Source: JAXHTH01 sp034211115 (lineage in GTDB: Bacteria > Planctomycetota > Phycisphaerae > Phycisphaerales > SM1A02). From it: a stretch of DNA of 8,854 nucleotides. Both the position numbers and the translations under genes were made by a program. The stretch spans positions 1 to 8,854 of the forward strand of contig JAXHTH010000157.1 of the NCBI GenBank assembly GCA_034211115.1. The letters are read 5' to 3'. Shown here piece by piece: positions 5,121 through 8,854 of this stretch. How positions within the stretch are numbered: position 1 is the first letter of the stretch; every line of letters begins with the position of its first letter. The notes under the pieces are model-generated. The model was not told where the DNA came from. It did no database searches and worked only from the letters and a program-made list of their open reading frames with translations.

Positions 5121-8100
5121 TCAGCGGCGGTATGACTCCAGATCCGCCTCGAGCACTTCACGTAGTTCGGCTGCCTCGGTGTCCTCCTCACCCTCGAGGA
5201 GCGTCAGCGCCAACGTGGCGTTCTCAATCGCGCGCTCGTCATCGCCCGTCAGGTGATACGCAAGAGCCAGATCCCGCAACAGGGCTGGCGTAGGCTGCTC
5301 CACGAGCTGGACGGCGCGCTCGGCGTATTCGAGCGCCTTGTCTCCATCTTCGAGCTTCGCCATCAGCTTCGAAAGTTCGTGCATGGTTTCGATCATGCCC
5401 GAGCGACCGGTCGCGTCGAGTTCATCTCTATCGGCCAGCGCTTCATAACGATCCAGCGCCGCCTGCAGATGCTGCATCGCCTCGCCGCGGCGGTCGGCCT
5501 TCACGAGGCGGATGCCGAGATTCAGCATCGCCGCCGGCAGGCGCTCGCGCCAGCGGGCATTGTCCGGGTCCGCGTCGGCGAGCTCTTCATAGATGGTCAC
5601 CGCGTCGCGGGCCGGCTCGATCGCGCCGGTCAGATCGCCCAGCTCCGCCCGCGCGTTGGCGATTCCCTCGTAACTCGCGGCGAGGAGAAGTTGATGCAAC
5701 GTGTCTTCGGGGTGCTCGTCGACGAGCGGATGCATCATCGATTGCAGTTTGCGGTAATCCTCCAGCGCCGCCTCCCAGTCGCCCATCATGCCCTTGGTGC
5801 CGGCGATGATCTCGTAGGCGCCGGCCAGCTCGCCTCTAGCTCGGGAGCTCTCCGGATCCAGCCACACGCGTTGCTGCATGACAGTGAAGTACTGCACAAG
5901 GTGGGGGAGAGCAGCCTCTGGGTCATCAAGACGTAAGTGCGCTCTTCCCACAAAGTAGTGAGCGACCGCAAGATCGCGCCGCCAAGCAATATTCTCTGGC
6001 TCCGCCTCCACAAGCTCCTGGCGTACCGTGAGCGCGGCTGTGTAGCGCTGTAGCGCCGCTTCATGATCGCCGCTCGCATCTAAACGCCCACCGACGCGAA
6101 GATAAATGCTTGAGAGATCACGTTTGCTCTGCAGATCCTCCGGCTTTTGAGCGGCAAGCTGTTCACGCAAAGTGAGAGATCGGTTGTAATGTCGAATGGC
6201 CAACGCGTCATCGCCAAGGCGCGCGTACATCTCGCCAACATTTGAGAGCGCAATGGCCAAATCGCGCTGTGCAATGTGGTCTGTGGGAGAGGCCTGTAGC
6301 AATCCCTGGCGGATGTCCAGGGCCGTCTGATAGGCCTCAAGCGCCTCCTGTGTTTGGCCGATTCGCTTAAGCATGTCGCCGATCCGCAGATGAGTTAAAG
6401 AGAGCTCCCTGAGTAGCCCCGGGTCTCGTCTCGTCCTGCTCGCGACTTCCTGCTGGATTGCCAAGGCCTTCCGATAGCTCGCAAGAGCGTCCTTCAGATC
6501 ACCGTGACTCCGACCCCTGATACTCCCCTGGATGTCACCGATCCGATTGTATCCTAGCGCCAATTCGCGCTTCAACACCGAATCATCCTGCGCAGCCCCG
6601 GACAGAAGTTCGAGTTGGGCCAGCGTCACTGAAATGGGCCAGTCGCTCGAGCTCTGCCTTTCAGTAGGATCCCTCGCCGCTTCATCACGATCGGGGGCAA
6701 ACGTCCGGCTCATCGCCTTGATCCAAACCAAGCGACTGTCCGCCAAGGCTGTCGCTTCCTCGGCGATCCTTTCCTGCTGCAGCGCTCTGTCACGCTGCGT
6801 CAGCGCCTCCTGCTTCGCCGCCACGGCCTGTCGTTTTGCTTCCACCGCCGTCCACCAACCCGACGCGCTGGTCACCCCTCCGGCAACGATCAGGATTACG
6901 ATGATCAGCGCCGCCGCCACGCCGCCGCGGTTGCGCCGGATGAACTTTGCCATCCGGTAGCCGAACGTATCGCGACGGGCGTGGACGGGGTGGCCCTTCA
7001 GGTGCCGGTGAATGTCCTCGGCAAGCTGCTGTGCGGACACATACCGTCGCTGCGGCTCCTTCCGCATCGCCATGAGGACGATGTTGTCGATGTCGCCGGC
7101 CAGACGCCGGCGCAGGCGCTCGATCCGCTCCTCGCGGGACCGACTCACCGACTCCGGTGTGACCGTCTTGGTCGTGGTGGGATCGCCGGTGTCCAGCGCC
7201 TCGATGCGGCTGAGGGCGGTGCTCGGTCGCTCCGGATCCTCCTCGCAGATGATGCGCTCCAGCTCCGCGCGGACCCGGCTCTTGATGCGATACGGCCGAT
7301 GCCCGGAGAGCAGCTCGTAGAGCAGCACGCCCAGGGAGTACACATCGCTGGCCGTGGTGATCGGATCCCCCCGCACCTGCTCGGGGCTGGCGTACTCAGG
7401 CGTCATCACCCGGAACTCCGGGGCGGTTGGATCGGCCGTGACCAGGGACATCTCGGGGTTGATCAGCTTGGCGATGCCGAAGTCCAGCAGCTTCGGCTCA
7501 CCGTCCTTCGTCACGATGATGTTGCCCGGCTTGAGATCGCGATGCACGACGAGGTTCTGGTGCGCGTAATGCACGGCCGCGCAGACCTTCGAGAACAGCT
7601 CCAGCCGCTCATCGATGTGGAGGCGATGCACATCGCAGTACTCGTCGATCGGGATGCCCTCCACGTACTCCATCGCGAAGTACGGCACGCCGTCTTCCGT
7701 TTCGCCCGCATCGAAGAGGCGTCCGATGCCGGCGTGATTCAGCGCGGAGAGCACCTGCCGCTCAAGGTCGAAGCGTTGCAGGACGCGCTCGGTGTCCGTG
7801 CCGCGTTTGAGGACCTTGATCGCCAGCCGGCGCTTGAACTGGTCGCCCTCCCGCACGCCGACGTAGACGACGCCCATCCCGCCGCGGCCGATCTCGCGAA
7901 TGATGCGGTACGGCCCCACGGACCGGATGCGCGGCTCCTCGCGCTTCGCGGTCGTCGCCTCCGGCGACAGCGGCGCCGTCTCGGCCGAAGACGGATCGTG
8001 GTGCCTCAGCAACGCCTCGACCTCGGCGCGCAGCTCGGGATCGCCTGCACAGTTCTCATCGAGCGCAGCGCGACGATCCTCATCGGGCAGATCGCAGATC

Positions 8101-8144
8101 CTGAGGAAAAGTTCCTTCGCGCGCTTGTAAAGCTCTCGTTCCAT
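5121..8144 (-). CDS. Transmembrane serine/threonine protein kinase with C-terminal TPR-like repeats
   Basis: This 1007-residue Hanks-type kinase begins with an N-terminal segment (1-70) typical of planctomycete and acidobacterial kinases of this class. The catalytic domain spans about 79-385: GRGGMG (86-91), the ATP-binding Lys110, Glu128 of helix C, the catalytic HRDLKPGN (201-208), DFG (221-223), SPE (253-255) and DVYSLG (267-272). All key residues are present, so it should be active and phosphorylate Ser/Thr in the cytoplasm. A membrane helix lies at 409-427, preceded by FIRRNRGG, which favours a cytoplasmic kinase and an external C-terminus. A coiled-coil-like segment (434-468) leads into about ten TPR-like repeats (524-1000) of roughly 48 residues with recurring RDLAxA and GDxxxAL, a likely protein-binding sensor region. 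Its ATG overlaps the sigma factor stop (TAATG), so the two are translationally coupled. Bases 5881-6780 are markedly lower in G+C than the rest. The ligand and substrates are unknown; the sigma factor is a plausible target. Confidence 0.93.
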   Translation of the reverse strand: MERELYKRAKELFLRICDLPDEDRRAALDENCAGDPELRAEVEALLRHHDPSSAETAPLSPEATTAKREEPRIRSVGPYRIIREIGRGGMGVVYVGVREGDQFKRRLAIKVLKRGTDTERVLQRFDLERQVLSALNHAGIGRLFDAGETEDGVPYFAMEYVEGIPIDEYCDVHRLHIDERLELFSKVCAAVHYAHQNLVVHRDLKPGNIIVTKDGEPKLLDFGIAKLINPEMSLVTADPTAPEFRVMTPEYASPEQVRGDPITTASDVYSLGVLLYELLSGHRPYRIKSRVRAELERIICEEDPERPSTALSRIEALDTGDPTTTKTVTPESVSRSREERIERLRRRLAGDIDNIVLMAMRKEPQRRYVSAQQLAEDIHRHLKGHPVHARRDTFGYRMAKFIRRNRGGVAAALIIVILIVAGGVTSASGWWTAVEAKRQAVAAKQEALTQRDRALQQERIAEEATALADSRLVWIKAMSRTFAPDRDEAARDPTERQSSSDWPISVTLAQLELLSGAAQDDSVLKRELALGYNRIGDIQGSIRGRSHGDLKDALASYRKALAIQQEVASRTRRDPGLLRELSLTHLRIGDMLKRIGQTQEALEAYQTALDIRQGLLQASPTDHIAQRDLAIALSNVGEMYARLGDDALAIRHYNRSLTLREQLAAQKPEDLQSKRDLSSIYLRVGGRLDASGDHEAALQRYTAALTVRQELVEAEPENIAWRRDLAVAHYFVGRAHLRLDDPEAALPHLVQYFTVMQQRVWLDPESSRARGELAGAYEIIAGTKGMMGDWEAALEDYRKLQSMMHPLVDEHPEDTLHQLLLAASYEGIANARAELGDLTGAIEPARDAVTIYEELADADPDNARWRERLPAAMLNLGIRLVKADRRGEAMQHLQAALDRYEALADRDELDATGRSGMIETMHELSKLMAKLEDGDKALEYAERAVQLVEQPTPALLRDLALAYHLTGDDERAIENATLALTLLEGEEDTEAAELREVLEADLESYRR

Positions 8145-8710
8145 TACCCGTCCCGCTCACTGAGTTCGCGTCGAAGCCACGCCTCGCCCATCTTCCAGTC
8201 CCGTTCCACCGTTCGCGTCGAGACATCGAGCATCCGGGCGGTCTCCTCGGCCGTCAGGCCGCCGAAGATGCGCAGCTCGACCACCTTCGCCTGGCGCTCG
8301 TCCAACTCGGCCATCCTCTGCATCGCCTCGTGCAGGGCCAGGACATCCAGCTCGTGGTCCCTTCTGAGGGCAAACGCGTCGTGGAGGGTCACCCTCCGCC
8401 ATCCTCCGCCATGTTTTTCGCGGCCGCGTCGCCGGGCGTGGTCGATGAGGATCCGCCGCATCGCGAGGGCGGCGACGGCGAGGAAGTGCGTCCGCCCCTG
8501 CCAGTTGACGCGCGTCTGATCCACGAGCTTGAGATACGCCTCGTGGACGAGGGCGGTGGGCTGGAGGGTGTGCCCGGCCCGCTCCTGACGCAGCCGGGCC
8601 TCGGCCGCCTCCCGCAACTTTTCATAGACGGCCTCGAGCAGGGCATCGCGCGCGGCCGGGTTCTCCGGCCCCGCCTCGCCGAGCATCCCGGTGATGTCCC
8701 GCTCCGCCAT
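8144..8710 (-). CDS. ECF-type RNA polymerase sigma factor (Sigma70_ECF / TIGR02999-like)
   Basis: From the preferred ATG at 8710 the protein has 188 residues. Sigma region 2 lies at about 20-95, with the family signature ERAGHTLQPTALVHEAYLKL and the core-binding/-10 recognition stretch up to RRILIDHARRRGREKHGGG. Region 4 (about 125-182) contains the helix-turn-helix GLTAEETARMLDVSTRTVER, which reads the -35 element. The product would steer RNA polymerase to a dedicated promoter set. The frame stays open upstream, with an ATG at 8749 and a TTG at 8821. MAERDITGMLGEA at 8710 is chosen because it matches the usual start of this family; the extra upstream residues are low-complexity and family-atypical. 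No start has a strong ribosome binding site. There is no anti-sigma gene; instead the stop overlaps the kinase start by one base, which suggests control by phosphorylation. Such sigma-kinase neighbours are known from planctomycetes. Confidence 0.92.
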   Translation of the reverse strand: MAERDITGMLGEAGPENPAARDALLEAVYEKLREAAEARLRQERAGHTLQPTALVHEAYLKLVDQTRVNWQGRTHFLAVAALAMRRILIDHARRRGREKHGGGWRRVTLHDAFALRRDHELDVLALHEAMQRMAELDERQAKVVELRIFGGLTAEETARMLDVSTRTVERDWKMGEAWLRRELSERDG

Positions 8711-8764
8711 TGATCCCGATCCCGCCTGCCCGCCAGTCTTTGGACCCATCGATCCGACTTGTTG

Positions 8765-8806
8765 ATTGTCGTGGCTCCGGATGGCCGCCGCAAGCCTGCG
8801 GTGGCC
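8765..8806 (-). promoter_or_regulatory. Upstream region of the sigma-kinase operon: weak promoter candidate overlapping a hairpin
   Basis: On the minus strand TTGCGG (8788-8793) and GACAAT (8765-8770) are spaced by 17 bases but match consensus only moderately. The same stretch forms a 10-bp stem with one mismatch (8783-8792 with 8797-8806, loop AGCC). Either could be the regulatory element; the start site cannot be set from sequence. The remaining bases to 8854 show no other gene. Confidence 0.25.
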
Positions 8807-8854
8807 GGATGCGGCCGTCAATCGTCCGCGAAGAGGCCGAATCCTGTCGGAGAA

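Noticed and set aside
6981..8519. Long + strand open frame of 512 codons opposite the kinase and sigma genes
   Set aside because: It is an antisense shadow of high-G+C coding sequence, which crosses two real genes and has no recognisable domain.

Overview
This window most likely comes from a planctomycete, and probably from class Phycisphaerae. The sequence is G+C-rich. It carries prepilin-like proteins with an H-Xn-DG motif, a secreted protein ending in a dockerin-type calcium-binding pair (LLILLGNWG / LLILLAAWG), and an ECF sigma factor of the Sigma70_ECF/TIGR02999 type directly coupled to a transmembrane serine/threonine kinase with a large C-terminal repeat domain. This combination is typical of that phylum. 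The assignment rests on protein character and not on a database search.

Layout: the left third (1-2593, + strand) holds two tandem paralogous prepilin-like genes. The first is cut by the window edge. Each is followed by a related GCGA-loop terminator, so the terminator was part of the duplicated unit. The second gene has its own good sigma70-type promoter inside the gap. From 2594 to 3576 lies about 1 kb without a convincing gene, between convergent transcription units. It is full of DNA structure: two terminator-like hairpins pointing to the minus strand, a 12-bp perfect inverted repeat, G-quadruplex motifs on opposite strands, and a degenerate 7-bp tandem repeat of about 150 bp that runs up to the next stop codon.

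The minus-strand gene at 3577-4512 encodes a secreted cysteine-rich protein with a Kazal-like segment and two dockerin-type EF-hand loops. A tRNA-Arg(CCT) gene on the + strand (4835-4908) has a large inverted repeat before it. After it come an A/T hairpin, a tandem 11-mer and a fragment resembling a tRNA 3' end. The right half (5121-8710, minus strand) is a two-gene operon in which the sigma factor stop overlaps the kinase start by one base (TAATG). The sigma factor (188 aa from the preferred start) would direct transcription. The kinase (1007 aa) has a complete catalytic core, one membrane segment and about ten roughly 48-residue TPR-like repeats, probably outside the cytoplasm. The pair looks like a membrane-to-promoter signalling module, but its input and its targets cannot be read from this window.

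Most notable: a 900-bp low-G+C patch inside the kinase gene covering half of its repeat domain, the structured convergent spacer, the tRNA-adjacent fragment, and duplication of the prepilin unit together with its terminator. I found no CRISPR array, no transposase and no clear defence system.
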